Shown here piece by piece: positions 1 to 11,506 of a DNA stretch of 64,000 nt. The stretch comes from Blastobasis lacticolella (taxonomy: Eukaryota > Arthropoda > Insecta > Lepidoptera > Blastobasidae): positions 18,723,907-18,787,906 of the forward strand of contig LR990041.1 of the NCBI GenBank assembly GCA_905147135.1, given 5' to 3'. Position 1 is the stretch's first letter. Every line of letters starts with the position of its first letter. The notes beneath the pieces were generated by a model. It was given only the letters and a program-made list of their open reading frames with translations, was not told the origin of the DNA and made no database searches. Position numbers and translations under genes: made by a program.

Positions 1-424
1 CAAGTGGTATTGAGCCGCTGAGTCAGCGGAGGGATTTCGCCTCCCTTTGTGTGTTCTACCGCTTGTACAACGGTGTTTGTTCTGAAGAACTGTTTGACAT
101 TATGCCTACAGCTACATTCTTTCATCGCACCGCTCGCCATCGACAGGGAGTTCATCCTCACACCTTGGGAGCCAAATTGGTCGCGAACTGTGCAATTCCA
201 AAAGAATTTTCTCCCACGCACACTAAGGTTGTGGAATGAACTACCTGGAGAGGTTTTCCCTGGTGAGTACAACATGGAGTTCTTCAAGAAAGGGGTTAAA
301 AGGTTTTTACGGGGTCGGCAACGCGTGGGTGATGCCCCTGGTATTGCAAACGTCCATAGGCTGCGGTGACTGCTTACCATCAGGCAGGCCGCAAGCTTTT
401 TTGCCACCTTAGTGGTATAAAAAA
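1..424 (+). mobile_element. LINE-A 3' end (Jockey-superfamily), truncated by window edge
   Basis: This is the C-terminal end of a LINE reverse-transcriptase protein plus its short 3' tail, ending in an A-rich run after 415. Translation shows SGIEPLSQRRDFASLC, then FYRLYNGVCSEELFD, and after a frame change RLWNELPGEVFPGEYNMEFF. The same protein is encoded on the minus strand at 20961-21483. Compared with that copy, this one has an extra G in the G-run at 167-169, which shifts the frame, so the copy is dead. The family is common in Lepidoptera and may belong to the Daphne or a related Jockey clade, which is a recollection and not a search result. Confidence 0.85.
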
Positions 425-570
425 AAAACAGAAATCTTTGGTTGCCCGTAAATTAACAGATTTTTGTAACAATACTTTAGCAGAAGCTGCAAATTAATTT
501 CGTATCTACGGTTTTGTGGAACGTGAAAAAATATTGCTAGACACAATATTTAATCAATACTTCCCTATGA

Positions 571-922
571 GCGGTGGCCGAGTGGGTAAGGTATCCGCCT
601 CGTAAGCGAGAGGTACCGGGTTCGAATCCTACTGCGGCCATGTACCAATGACTCTTATCTAAGTTATGTATACCTATTAGGTAGTTAAATTCTAACCGAT
701 GCTCTTACGGCGAGGGAAAACATAGTGATAAACCCTGCACATTCAGGCGATTGAATATGCAATCATGATCCAATCTGGTCAGGTTCCCCTGGTCACGCTG
801 GTCAGATGGCACTCGCTCCACTGTAATTACCTGATCTGCCAAATCCTGGATCATGGGCAAGGCGGAGCCCGGGCCCTCGTGCGCTAGAGCACAACCGGGA
901 CATTAACGCTAAAATTATATTT
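571..922 (+). mobile_element. SINE-1, full-length copy with tRNA-like head
   Basis: The 5' head resembles a tRNA gene with pol III boxes: A box TGGCCGAGTGGG at 575-586 and B box GGTTCGAATCC at 619-629. A roughly 270-bp non-tRNA body follows, with landmarks GTGATAAACCCTGCACATTC, ATCCAATCTGGTCAGG, CTGATCTGCCAAATCCTGG and GAGCACAACCGG, and an end at ATTAACGCTAA. At least nine related copies lie in the window in both orientations, which makes this a retroposon and not a functional tRNA gene. Confidence 0.85.
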
Positions 923-1620
923 TTAATGATTACTTTAGCCTATAGCCAAAGCACTAAAAATATTGCGTGACACAGAACTTAATCAATACTTTCATAGTAC
1001 TTATTATGTTTACAGAGTCATTCTGTGGTGGACGGATAAGAGTACTTAAGTAGGGCAACAGACATTACAATAAAGTGTTGTTCGGCTGAACACTGCCATC
1101 AGTATGATCATCACGTACTGCACATTAATATTGTAAACCAGTTTCGGGTAAAGTTTAGAATATACTGCTCCCAAGTTGCCTGGATTACCAAATAGATAAC
1201 TTCACTTTGCGCAATACCTATACTTAAGCCGTATTGTGTATAATATATAGGTAAGTATACTATTTATTACAATGATTACGTGGCTGGTTTAGATCTTGCC
1301 CACTTTTATATTCAAATTCAGAAGGCAAGGTATCACATTTTATGGTTAGGGTATCTCAGATATCGATACGAACCAACGTATTACGTACACTGAGTGGAAT
1401 AATCCTACTATTTTGTGTGCCTAACGTAACCTACTCTATCTATTCGTGAAAGCGCATGATAATCCGTTCTGTAGTTTTTAAGTTTATCGCGAACAGACAG
1501 ACAGACACGGCGTGGGATTTTGTTTTGTAATATTATGTGGTGATTATGATAATCGCTTGTGTCATCAATGCATTAGGACAATCGACAGGATAATTTGGTT
1601 TTAGCCAGAATTAAGTATTT

Positions 1621-1655
1621 TATACCACTAAGATGGCAAACAAACATACCTACGG
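1621..1655 (-). mobile_element. LINE-A 3'-tail scrap
   Basis: TATACCACTAAGATGGCAAA matches the reverse complement of the LINE-A 3' end (compare 20970-20990). Only about 35 bp are recognisable. Confidence 0.4.
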
Positions 1656-2237
1656 TCTTCCTCAGCCATTTCGGCTGGTCGTAAGTGACGATGCGGCCGA
1701 AGATGGAACATGCATATCTAGGAATAGAAGCAGTCTATTCAGAGCCATGGAGGCGTCCAGATTATAATAATCAGGTAACACACTCGCAGGCTATATGTTC
1801 CATTTGTAATAAAACAATAAAACGTTTTCTTCGTCTCAGCAGCTTAGTTTTAATAATTTGCGGGACACAAATTATCCTCTTTGCGCGTTTTTCTACCGAA
1901 TCCAAAGCGGCCATTGGTATTTAGTTAATGCAACCCAGAGGTGGTAGCAGAACTTCAAGCGGGATGGGAGCTTTGCGATGATAAATTTTACCTACGAAGT
2001 TTCATTATGAATATTACAGTTTCCATCATTTTCGGCATGCAAAACGCTAATTTCATATAATAATAATAAAATAATTTCATAGGTAAGAACCTAATACATA
2101 CTAGTATCTTTCTGTTTCTGATTTTTTATTGACCTTTGCCGATACACATGGAAGTGTATCATGCACTGTGGGAAAACCAATATAGAGGTAGTGCATAGGT
2201 TTGAAGACTTGGATCTAATCTCCCAAACCACTAATAA

Positions 2238-2256
2238 ACACACACACACACACACT
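2238..2256. repeat. (CA)n microsatellite
   Basis: A short perfect CA run inside AT-rich DNA. Confidence 0.8.
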
Positions 2257-2439
2257 GCACACATTTAATAATGAAGTAAAGCAGCATTATCTAATGTCTG
2301 TAGTGGGGTAATTGTGTGTGCTGTGGTTCTGGGTTTTTATCCTTTATTTATGGATCTGTGGGTATTATGTTGTGAAGATGTATGTATTTTTATTTTTTGT
2401 TATAAGTGATGCTTTTGTGTGCACTACCTGTCTTTTGTT

Positions 2440-2590
2440 ATAATCCTGTGCTTCTCTCCATACCAAGGTTGTCTGGAAGAGATTACATTAGTGATAAGAC
2501 CGCCCTTTGTACTATCTACCATATTTTTTGTATCTATACTTGTGTTCTCTGGTGTGCAATAAAGAGTTTTGTATTGTATTGTAATAAATA
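2440..2590 (+). mobile_element. LINE 3'-UTR tail
   Basis: The segment resembles the tail at 15790-15905: a TGTCTGGAAGAGATT block, a pyrimidine-rich stretch, GTGCAATAAAGAG, and a short (TATTG) tail. No coding part remains. This is a LINE 3'-untranslated region of a type frequent in Lepidoptera. Confidence 0.5.
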
Positions 2591-3065
2591 CGACATAATT
2601 ATTACCTGTTTAATTAAGACGTTTTAAATCGCCTCCCATATTTTATTTCGTCTAAGCTACTTAAATAAACATTAATCATCCCATTCCATTTGGAGGATGA
2701 ATGAATCACTTGATATTTATCGAATCAGCAATCGGATGCTTATTCAGCCCCCGTTCGGGAATTAGGCCCGGGCATGGCGCAACCCCTCGAGAGTTTTGCA
2801 AATAAATACTGAGGTCCATGAGCAAACACGACTCGTGATTGCACGAATACATTATTGCCGCTGTAAACTCACAACAAAATCGATTTTCGATGTTTATTGC
2901 CCCACGGTTTATGTTTATGGGCTGCTTGCCTTGCTATTTAGAGGGACTAAAAAAATTATTGCATCTTGTAGAATGTGTTTAAATTTTACTAGAGATAAAC
3001 ACGTAGAGGATAATTTGCCTGAACTAAGATATCTTCTGTTTCAGGCCGCAAATTACAGATATCAG

Positions 3066-3215
3066 GTTTAGGTTAATGGGCTTATTTTTCCGCACTTGAG
3101 TTCAAATTTGGTCCTTTGTACGTAGTTACAAGAGACGTAGCGCATAACGGGGTATCCCATTCGAATTGGAGCCGCCCGACTGGGGAAGTACCTAACCTTA
3201 CAGAATACCGCAGCT
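3066..3215 (-). repeat. Dispersed repeat R-TTAGG, copy 1
   Basis: Blocks of this sequence recur in inverted orientation. TTCCGCACTTGAGTTCAAAT, GGTCCTTTGTACGTAG and the AGGTTTAGGTTAATGGGC end match 62626-62695. The GGAGCCGCCCGACTGGGGAA block matches 39676-39762. One edge is a short series of GGTTA-like units. The element class is not known to me. Confidence 0.6.
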
Positions 3216-3285
3216 AAACAATACTCTTTTAAATAGTATTGTGTTTCTGGCGGTGAGTACACTCTCCAGTGCTCCATGGGGTGGG

Positions 3286-3474
3286 GATTTGAGGAACCGT
3301 GGCTTTGGCAGTGGAGGAGCACTTGCCTTTTTGCTGCCAGAGCAACGTGTTATAGAGGTGGGCAATGCATTGACGATACTCTTGGTTTTGCTAATGTCTA
3401 TAGGCAGTGGTGACCACTTTCCATCAGGTGGCCCGCTTGCCTGTTTGCCTTCCGTATGATATAAAAAAAAGTTA
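3286..3474 (+). mobile_element. LINE-B 3'-end fragment
   Basis: About 170 bp closely match, in opposite orientation, the 3' end of LINE-B at 32178-32345. They share CTTTTTGCTGCCAGAG, GTGTTATAGAGGTG and TTTCCATCAGGTGGCCCGC. The copy ends in an A-run at 3463-3470, as expected for a 5'-truncated LINE insertion. Confidence 0.75.
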
Positions 3475-3912
3475 GGGCCTGCTAATTTAGCCAGCCCAGC
3501 TCCCCCCAGATCTCATTACAGATATTAATTTAACATATACCTAACTATTTTAAACACAAATGAGGGAGCATGCGAGAATCACGCGCCTTTCTCACAATGC
3601 GCTTGATGCCATCGCAAAGACGACTAGGGAGCGACTTGTGGTAATAAAAGTTCACAGTGAATAAGTAGTGAACGATAAACACGGGAATATTCCGGATATC
3701 TTTTTTATGGTCGTTGCGAATGTTTTAACAATATAATACAATATCTCTTTATTCGGTTTAGGTTACAATATTAACATTTATGAACGTCAGTATTTTATAG
3801 GTTATACGTGGGTTATACCTACCTACCTAACTTCATTTTACGGGTAGGTTGGTGTTTAAAATTTCACATTTTACATTACATTTTATACAACAATAACGGT
3901 TCGTATATGTAA

Positions 3913-4030
3913 TACTAGCTGTTTTCCCGCGATTTAATCCGCGTAAAATTTGGTTATTATGTTCCAAACCCGTTTCCGTGGGAACCACATCGAAGTTCAG
4001 GAAAAACTATATCAAATGTTACTCTCTATA
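3913..4030 (-). repeat. Lepidopteran-type ACTAGC...CGCGA repeat, fragment
   Basis: ACTAGCTG, then CCCGCGATTTAATCCGCGT, then a CGTGGGAACC block. This is the reverse complement of the edge seen at 53395-53485 and resembles 28380-28510. Such sequences are very common in Lepidoptera and often attributed to Helitron or LINE edges; I cannot decide which. Confidence 0.5.
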
Positions 4031-4400
4031 CGTGAAATAATTTATAAAAACGGTTGATGTTGTAGTTTTTGTGTACCTTTATAAACATAAATACAAACAA
4101 TCAAATCTTTTCTCTTTACCGCTTGGATCCACTACCATTATTATCTATATTACCTATGTCGTTACAAATGTTTTAATGGTTCGTATTTGTAAAACAAATA
4201 GACTAAATCTCGTTACCAGAATCATCAATGTGTACTAATGGATTCTAGTTTCAACATTTCTCAAAATTCGTGTGTTTTAGCGGAATAGGGTATTAATTTG
4301 TACTACTGCTAATTACTGCTCGTATGTTTCACATGAAATATTTATTGTATTTATAGCAGAGAAAATAATATAGGTTGAAAACAAGGATTTTACATATTAT

Positions 4401-4669
4401 CATCAGTACAGCCTACCATCAGCTATAACAGTCTACTGCAGGACTCATGGCCTCTCCCACGAAAGGGGAAGTTATTGCCGCTTGGCAAGCGGGTTGGAGA
4501 TCGCAGTGTAAGAATATAACAATGGAAGACGCTGCTGCCCATTTTCCAGTCTATGGAGATACTAGATTGTTTGTCTCGGAAACATTAGTCGCCTCGTTCG
4601 ACACCCATCGCCTCGTACGAGTGTAAGGAGTTGGTGCTATTCTACTCTGCTGGACACCACACGGCATAT
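4401..4669 (+). repeat. Short interspersed repeat family SR3, copy 1
   Basis: Landmarks in order are GTCTACTGCAGGACT, GGCCTCTCCC, GCGGGTTGGAGATCGCAGTG, GGAAGACGCTGCTGCCCATT, CGACACCCAT and CTGGACACCACACGGC. Three other copies lie at 18424-18658 (-), 27684-27921 (+) and 38605-38856 (+). The last has an 8-bp target duplication, so this is a discrete insertion unit. I see no terminal inverted repeats and no clear pol III boxes. Confidence 0.75.
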
Positions 4670-5099
4670 GCATTTTATAAATAATATAAAAATATAATGT
4701 AGAGCCCGTTAGTGTAGAAAGGGTCATGTTGAATATGGACTGTTGTTGAACGAACAATTATCATCATGATTATCCATTACCGGGGATATGGTAACATAAA
4801 CAAAGTTATCCATTACCACAAAGGCGGTCCCATGCCGTCCGCATCCAGCTGGTACCTGCGATCGTTGCGAGGTCAGCGCTCCACCTCGCGGTAGGCCTAC
4901 CCACATGCTACACTGAAAAAATGAAATCGTAATATAGTAATTATATTACAAATAACTATTTGGCGTTAACATTTTAAGAATGTACCCTTTTTAGTAAATA
5001 CATAAAGGACATAAATAAATGATAGTAGTGTAGATATTTAATTATATAAAAGGTGGGTATAATATAGTCGTTAAGAGCGACACCACATTACCAACATTT

Positions 5100-6840
5100 C
5101 CTAGAATAAACCTTACTGATGGCGTGACAGCCTGAAAGGAAGCCGTACATTGCCTGTGCGGTGTCGATTCAGACGCACTGAAGGTGCGTTTATTTGCAGT
5201 CCTTTAGAAATAGGTGATGCCCCTGTTTACGCTTGCTGACTTAAAAAGGACCCGTTTCCCCTTCACACGTATCCCTTCTTGCAAGTGTTTGAATTACGTA
5301 TTCTATTGAACTCATAGTACGTTACTGTAGTGCTTATATCACGAAATAATTTAAAATACACATTTACAACGTACGAAATGTAGACCGCTCTCAAACTATT
5401 TGCAAGCATGAGTATAAGAAAAAATGGCGTAAGCCCAATGGAGGCTCGTTCGTCGGTACAGAGCGGCTCTCAAAATCCCCTCGCATGCAGGAAAGCGATT
5501 CATAAGGCTTGCTTCGTTTGCCTCAACTCGTCTGCAATCTTGTATCTCCGGAGTTTAAGTGTTTGACCTCCCTTTGCCCAAATGAACCTCACGAACTCAC
5601 TAACAACCAAGCTACTGCAGACAGCGTCATCCTTATTCCTAAACGCGCACAGTAGATAGTCGATCTTTCGCAAACGCTTCTATTTTGGTGCTTGCGCCTT
5701 TTGTATTTCTTTTTTCGTTTTTGCTTTACAGCCAGGAGAATTAACTAGCTCCAATCTAAGTCTACGTTGCCTGCTGGGAGGGAAATTGCATATGAAATAC
5801 GTATTTCGCATCATTTCCACGTGAACTGAAATCGCTTCACAATATGTGAAAGCATTTTCAATTCCTGGAATCACGGAATATTTGTGGCTGTATAGCTGCT
5901 AGGCTCACTTGACAAGGATTTTGTCGAATCAACCAACCAATAAAAGCATACCTACCAACATTATTTAAGGGTTATTTATAGGTTTTGAGCTTAAGTCTTA
6001 AGGGTCTTTGTCGTTCCTTCATAAAAAGCGGTGACATCTATAGGGCTTCTTAGAGAGTTAGCAATTAAAATATAGAATCCTTCATTTGCATTGGTTTAGA
6101 AGTTTAGTACATTATTCACATTTATATTTCATTGGCATATGAACTTGAAAAGACAGATCATAATTTTATACCGAAAATAAAAATTTTCCTTGATTTACAG
6201 TTTGTTATGTAACAAAATTCTGAACTTCATTATTCGTCGACTTCAGACGTCACTTCCTATAATAAGGCCTCTTTTAGGATGTGTATTAAGCATCGAGCGA
6301 TTTATAACGATTATAATAACTTTTAGAGATATCTGCAGTTTTTCTATGTGACCGCAAAGGGGCTCAGTATTCTCCTAAAGTGTGTGATCAATGGGGAACT
6401 TCCGTAAAATCGATTTTCACCCGAGGCGAAGTTGCCTACACCTTTGATTATAGTGCAATCGGATTTCTCCAGCCCCCACCTTTAAGCCTATGACGCTGAT
6501 TTTGCTTACAAAGTTCCCCGGGCAAAGCGAGCGAATAAGACGAATTTGTCAAAGCAATAAAATGTTGTTTTTGCTTTCGGTGAAATTTATTTGATCATTC
6601 ATCTACACTGTTTGTCGGTGGAAGCCTGGTAGCACAGAATCAAATTGCAATTGGGTCAACATATTTGTTAACTATCAAGTTTCTTTTTCTAAGTTGATAT
6701 GGAAATTTAATAAACATTAAAACAGAATAATAATAATTATATAAATAACTACAGACCTAACATAAATAAACTAAATAATACGATCAAGTTCATTCCAATA
6801 AAACTTACAGGATAGAAAAGCGAAGAATAAATAATAATTT
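5100..6840. other. Gene-free stretch, nothing recognised
   Basis: No ORF longer than about 65 codons and no match to the repeat families defined elsewhere in this window. Parts of 5390-5640 and 6350-6550 are less AT-rich and look single-copy. This may be unique intergenic or intronic DNA. Confidence 0.4.
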
Positions 6841-6845
6841 GAGCA

Positions 6846-7106
6846 TTGGTGGCCTAGTAGTTAAGGGGCCGAACCCCGTGCCGTAAGCAAGAGGGCACGA
6901 GTTCGCATCCCACTGCTGCTACCAATCACTCTTTTCTGAGTTATGTACATTAGGTGAACACAGGTGAGGGAAAACATCATGATGAATCCTGCACATTCAG
7001 GCAACTGAAAGTGAAACGATGATCCAATCTGACAACAGGACCACGAAGGTCAGATGGCAGTCGCTCCCTTGTGCGCGAGAGTACAACCGGAACATTATGT
7101 CAGGAT
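6846..7106 (+). mobile_element. SINE-1, diverged copy with tRNA-like head
   Basis: The head has a TGGCCTAGTAG A-box-like motif and a GAGTTCGCATCCC B-box-like motif. The body keeps GGTGAGGGAAAACATCATGA, CCTGCACATTCAGGC and GAGTACAACCGG. It lacks about 60 bp of the central body present at 800-880. Confidence 0.75.
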
Positions 7107-7429
7107 GATTATTTATATATAATTTGTAATTTTAGGTTTTGTCGCGTTTAATTAAATGTGCCTATTTATTAATTTAAATTGATAATATATATATTCTACG
7201 ATCGTACTTAATTCTCTTTGGTTTCTTCCATCTCACAAAAGGAATAAAATGTAGAAAACCGTTTTTCTAAGTAGTTAATTTGGAATATTTTGAAATACCA
7301 CCAAAACATTTATTGTACTCGACTCCGTGACTTTGCCAGCTTTTAGACGATCGCCTGTCTCTACGTTATCTAGCGCATCGTAAAGAGAAGCGAGCTAAGC
7401 CGACCGCGCCCTTGCAACCATCATTTTAG

Positions 7430-7975
7430 CTCAGCGTCTTGGTCTCATGTAGATCTCCATATCCGAAGAAAATTTCTTCTCTCTTACTGTTTGGCTGGCC
7501 GTAGCCAAAGCCTAAGTGAATCCGTCCAAACTCATCCATCTGGCCCACGTGGCCGTTGAGGTTCACGCCAACCACGGTCCACGATATGTTCAGAGAATGG
7601 TAAACGTCGCAGGGTATCTTCTAAGCTATTTCCAGAAAGCAGTATGTTCAGTATATTCGCAGCCGGACTGAGGAGCATAAGTGCTGATGAGGTTAGTTGT
7701 TGATCCCTCTATCAGCGCTTTGATCAACATGAGTCGATCGCTCACTCTGCACACCTCCAAAATGCCATTCTGGAATTCATCGCACACCTCTATGCCGACC
7801 CCATTCCTATCTTCTGCAGATTCCGTGTACATCAGCTTGTATCCCGGCTCTATGTCTCTCGACTTCGAGCTCGGCCATTTGAGGTCTCGTATAGAAGTCT
7901 CTCTGGACCAACCCGTGAGCGAGCTAACGTTGAACGCTGCGAAGTATGTGTTCTAGTAGGCGCACGCTTGTTAAC
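7430..7975 (-). pseudogene. RTE-like LINE endonuclease relic
   Basis: Minus-strand translation gives EPGYKLMYTESAEDRNGVGI, SDRLMLIKALIEGSTTNLI, STYAPQSGC and, in another frame, NLNGHVG and GFGYGQPNS. This order matches the apurinic-like endonuclease domain of RTE-clade LINEs, where the STYAPQ.GC, G.D.NGH.G and GFG.G blocks are typical. The intact frame covers only 69 codons (7626-7832) and ends at a stop; the rest needs at least two frame changes. No reverse-transcriptase part adjoins it. It is inactive. Confidence 0.75.
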
Positions 7976-8815
7976 CCTGCCCTTTGGCCCCTGACCTAAA
8001 ATGGCGGTAAGGGTATAGTTGTACACATTACCTATGATCGATTATTATATTATCGTAAAGCGGTCAGATAATTCGTTAAATGACTATGCCAATAATTAAA
8101 CTGCTAACAGAGAGACGGCAGACTTGGCGAAATAATGCGTTCCTTGTTTTACCGCTGAACAGTAAAAGTGATATCAATATGTTTTAATAAATAGAACGAC
8201 CTTATCCCTTGTAATGCTACCCGAAATCTGTCTACATCTGGCAAAGGCGCGCTACTTAGGGTTTAAGAAAAATGTGCGTAACATATGGAAGTATTTTTTC
8301 AAAGGTTTGTAAAACATTTCTCGCATTCTGTGCCCCTAAGAATGCTATAAAAGTAAGTTGTTCGTATAAATAATGTTGATGAAAAAATATGTGGGTGCTT
8401 TATGGTATCTCACAAATCAGCGTAAGGGCGGTAAGGGCGCTTATCCGACAGCGCCAATCTAAACTTCTGTAAGCTCATACATCGCGGGCGAGGCGCAAGC
8501 TCCATACAGTTAGCTCGGAAGCTCGGAGTAACTAAATCATTTTTATTTTCCTAATACGGCACGCGTCGGTGAGGTACGAGTGTGAAAATTTTCAAATAAT
8601 TGAAGTGAAGTGGGGTTGTATGAGTTACGTGGGCTGGTGCGGAATTATTCTTCTTTTTTACACTACACAATTGTTTTAACATCATTACCGCACGTAATTT
8701 TTAACAAATAAAATATTTTTGGCTGAAAATAACTGATATTTAGTTAGTTCTTATAGATTTTAATATCTACAGATTTTAGGAACTACACTTCGAATCTTTA
8801 TTCAAAAATGTCATT

Positions 8816-8894
8816 ATACAGGATGTTACATAATATGTGTATGAAACCGTGTACTGGACATGCTTTATACATATATTATGTAACACCCTGTATA
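8816..8894. mobile_element. Small foldback repeat
   Basis: Left arm ATACAGGATGTTACATAATA pairs with the reverse complement of the right arm at 8865-8894, which reads ATACAGGGTGTTACATAATA. The arms are about 30 bp with few mismatches and the spacer is about 18 bp. This is probably a MITE or fused element ends. Confidence 0.55.
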
Positions 8895-8936
8895 TCTGAG
8901 CTTGACAGGGACTCGGTGAATCTCAAAGTATATTAA

Positions 8937-9060
8937 GGCGACCTCCACCAAATTCTTAAACGCATTTAAGTTGATACTTGAACAAAAAGCTTCATACAAA
9001 GAACGTTAAACGTAATTCTTCAACAACTTTTTTCAAGTCGGGCTTAGATTCGGTATAACG
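8937..9060 (+). mobile_element. One end of a MITE related to the 9296-9855 element
   Basis: TTAA is followed by GGCGACCTCCACCAAATTC and TTAAACGCATTTAAG. This parallels the termini of the element at 9296-9855 (CACC then AATTCTTAAA). No matching opposite end was found, so this is probably a truncated relative. Confidence 0.4.
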
Positions 9061-9295
9061 TTTCTGGTTCATTAGTTATAACGCTCGTTATACGCTCACT
9101 AACAAAAAAGCGGAAAAGCGCTGAGCGAGCGGAACTGTTTTGTGGCCACAAATAAACCAATCAAATGAAAGCCTGCCCAAACCAACTAAGCACTAATCGT
9201 CTATCCTAGTCACTACATCGCTTAGGGCAGCTTTTACCAAATGTGACTTAAATACGCCCTAAACTTATTTAACTAATTAAGTTAAGCTCGGCTTG

Positions 9296-9855
9296 CACCA
9301 ATTTCTTAAAGACATTTAAGAATGACGTTTAACGTTTTTTATATGAAGTTTTAGGTTTTAGTTTTGTGCAGGTTTAGGTTTGTCTTGCACTATAGCATTT
9401 CACAGTTGAGCAGGTAAATGCGTTTAGTGAGACGGTAAAATCGTACAATTTACCGGATGCGTTCCGTCGTATCAACACGTCAATAAATAAACTCCGAATT
9501 GTACTATTTCTTTTTTGAAAGCATTCTGCTTAAAAGCAGGCACTGCTTAAGAAAATTTCGTATCGTTAGTGTCAATCAACACAAGTATATATATATTTTT
9601 ATAATAAATTCTCAGCATTTCATATTTAAAAATGGCGCGGGCTGTTAAATGCATTTTAGACTTAAATACTTAAACTAACTTAAATAGCTAATGAACGCAT
9701 TTAATTTTGACAGTTCGTTAAACCCGTTTAAAGGATGGTGAAAGATGTTTGGAAATGATAAACATATGTAGTAAGTTTGTAAAAGCCACCTTTAGCCCTT
9801 TTTGTATGAAGTGCTTTGTTTAAGTATCAGTTTAAGAATTCGGTGCAAGCCGCCC
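9296..9855. mobile_element. TTAA-flanked MITE (piggyBac-like or Harbinger-like)
   Basis: The left end GCTCGGCTTGCACC and the right end (reverse complement GGGCGGCTTGCACC) form 14-bp terminal inverted repeats with two mismatches. Similarity continues inward (AATTTCTTAAA versus GAATTCTTAAA). TTAA lies immediately outside both ends (9292-9295 and 9856-9859). There is no transposase, so it is non-autonomous. TTAA duplication suggests piggyBac, although a TTA duplication (Harbinger) fits almost as well. Confidence 0.6.
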
Positions 9856-10199
9856 TTAATATTGTATTGACAACATTTTCCATGTAACAAATAAATTATA
9901 AAAGAGAGGTGCTTGCAAAATGTGACTGTGCTCTGGGTAGTCATATTTTCCGCTATTCGCGACACGGCGAGTTGAGTTAATATTTTAATATAAAAACGTG
10001 GCTGGTTATTAAATACGATACTCTCCATAAAGAACGCGCGCGGCCGCGACTAACGAGATTGCCATGAATATTTCTTGAATATTCAGCAGCTCGTGATTCA
10101 CTAATACTCCATATTTTAGACATCCAAAAATGTTGGAATATTAAACGGGGTCTGGGTATTTTTATTGAGTTTATCAAATGGTAATAACTTTGTTAAAAA

Positions 10200-10478
10200 A
10201 ATCTTTTTGGCGTTAGTGTCCCAGTTGTGCTGTCGCGCAATAGGGCCCGGGGTCCGACCTGACCATGGTCCAGGATTTGTCAGATCAAGTGATTCCAGTG
10301 GAGCGACTGTCATCTGAGCTCCGTGACCCTGCTACCTGGATAACCTGACCAGATTGGATCATGGTTACACATTCAGTCGCCTGAATGTGCAGGTTTTATC
10401 ACGATGTTTTCCCTCGCTGTAAGATCACCGGTTATTATTCAACTAATGCACATAACTCGAAATAGAGTCATTAGTACC
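10200..10478 (-). mobile_element. SINE-1 body, minus strand, head lost
   Basis: The reverse complement carries the SINE-1 landmarks GTGATAAAACCTGCACATTC, ATCCAATCTGGTCAGG, GGTCACGGAGCTCAGATG and CTGATCTGACAAATCCTGG. The tRNA-like head is missing beyond the GGTACTAATGACTC block. Confidence 0.8.
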
Positions 10479-10799
10479 GCTGAGGGATTAGAGAGTATGG
10501 TTACCTTTGGTATTGAGTGATATTACGTTTTCTATAAAAACAGTAACTTTAATGTCCTAATTCCTCCTTAGTTGAACACTCTTGTCACCAATCCTTCACC
10601 GAGTTCTCATTTCTATAGATATGGCTAACATAATGACAATATTCTTTCTTTAATATTAAGTTCTTTGAAGATGTCGGATCTTTAGAAATCGTCGTCAGCA
10701 GCACATCTGTAGTGCGTCAATTTTACTTCAATTTGCTGTCTCAGAGACCAAGTTCCGGCACCATCAAGGGAGATTGGAGAGACGTCTCATTATCGGCCT

Positions 10800-10872
10800 C
10801 GGTCCTGTAGCCGAGCGGTAAAAGGCTTTGCTTCGGAGCACCGATAGCCTGGATTAAAACCTCGTTAAATAG
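10800..10872 (+). other. Weak tRNA-like segment
   Basis: TGTAGCCGAGCGG resembles an A box, and the segment continues through GGCTTTGCTTCGGAGCACCG to GGATTAAAACC, a poor B box. It could be the decayed head of another tRNA-derived SINE. It does not fold convincingly as a functional tRNA. Confidence 0.25.
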
Positions 10873-11044
10873 GTCCTGTATTTTTTTAGTTTATTTAAAA
10901 AACACAAATGTGTTGTGTTTTGGAAGTTGATAAAATGCAACAGTAACATAGAAGTGTATTTAGTATTTGCTACCTATATAAAGCAGGTTCTTACATGAAT
11001 AACAGCGTAGTAGCAGCGAATCTCGACTCGAGATTGTTTCTACT

Positions 11045-11506
11045 TTATGCGCTTATTACACCTGGTTAAATTCAGTCCATTCAATTCAAAAGCAAAAAGC
11101 GTGAGAGAAAATCAAAGTGGAATGTATTGCTTATTTTTAAGGTTAACTTTTGTATCACTTATAATCTATTCAAACTGAGTTGTCTTATTTGGTGAAGGAA
11201 ATTATGTATTTAAATGGATAATGTGCAGCAGTATTCGTTGAAATTCACATTCTCGATATCTGTACACAATACATATACGTAGCGTGATTGATACGGCAAG
11301 TCGTGATTTTGGGCATTGTTTGTTCACCAAATAAGACAAGTCAGTTTAAACAGATCATACATTATGTTACGCGTCGCTCCGCTTTTCAAAAGGCAAGATA
11401 CAAAAATTGCCTTTGTTTTATGAGCAATACATTCCACTTTGATTTGCTCCTACGTTTCTGCTTCTGAATTGAGACCACTGAATTTGCCAAATGTAATAAG
11501 CGCATT
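11045..11506. repeat. Long imperfect inverted repeat (two arms of about 170-190 bp)
   Basis: The left arm (11045-11215) and the reverse complement of the right arm (11318-11506) align along their length. Shared blocks in order are GCGCTTATTACA, AAATTCAGT, AATCAAAGTGGAATGTATTG and TTGTCTTATTTGGTGAA. The spacer is about 100 bp. There is no coding potential. It could be a foldback element or two inverted copies of one MITE; a transcript would form a long hairpin. Confidence 0.65.

Noticed and set aside
571..640. Possible functional tRNA gene
   Set aside because: Good A and B boxes, but it is the head of SINE-1: the same body follows in many other copies, and the acceptor arm does not pair as in a working tRNA.
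1685..1924. 79-codon plus-strand frame
   Set aside because: No motif, AT-rich surroundings, no splice signals or conservation evidence visible.
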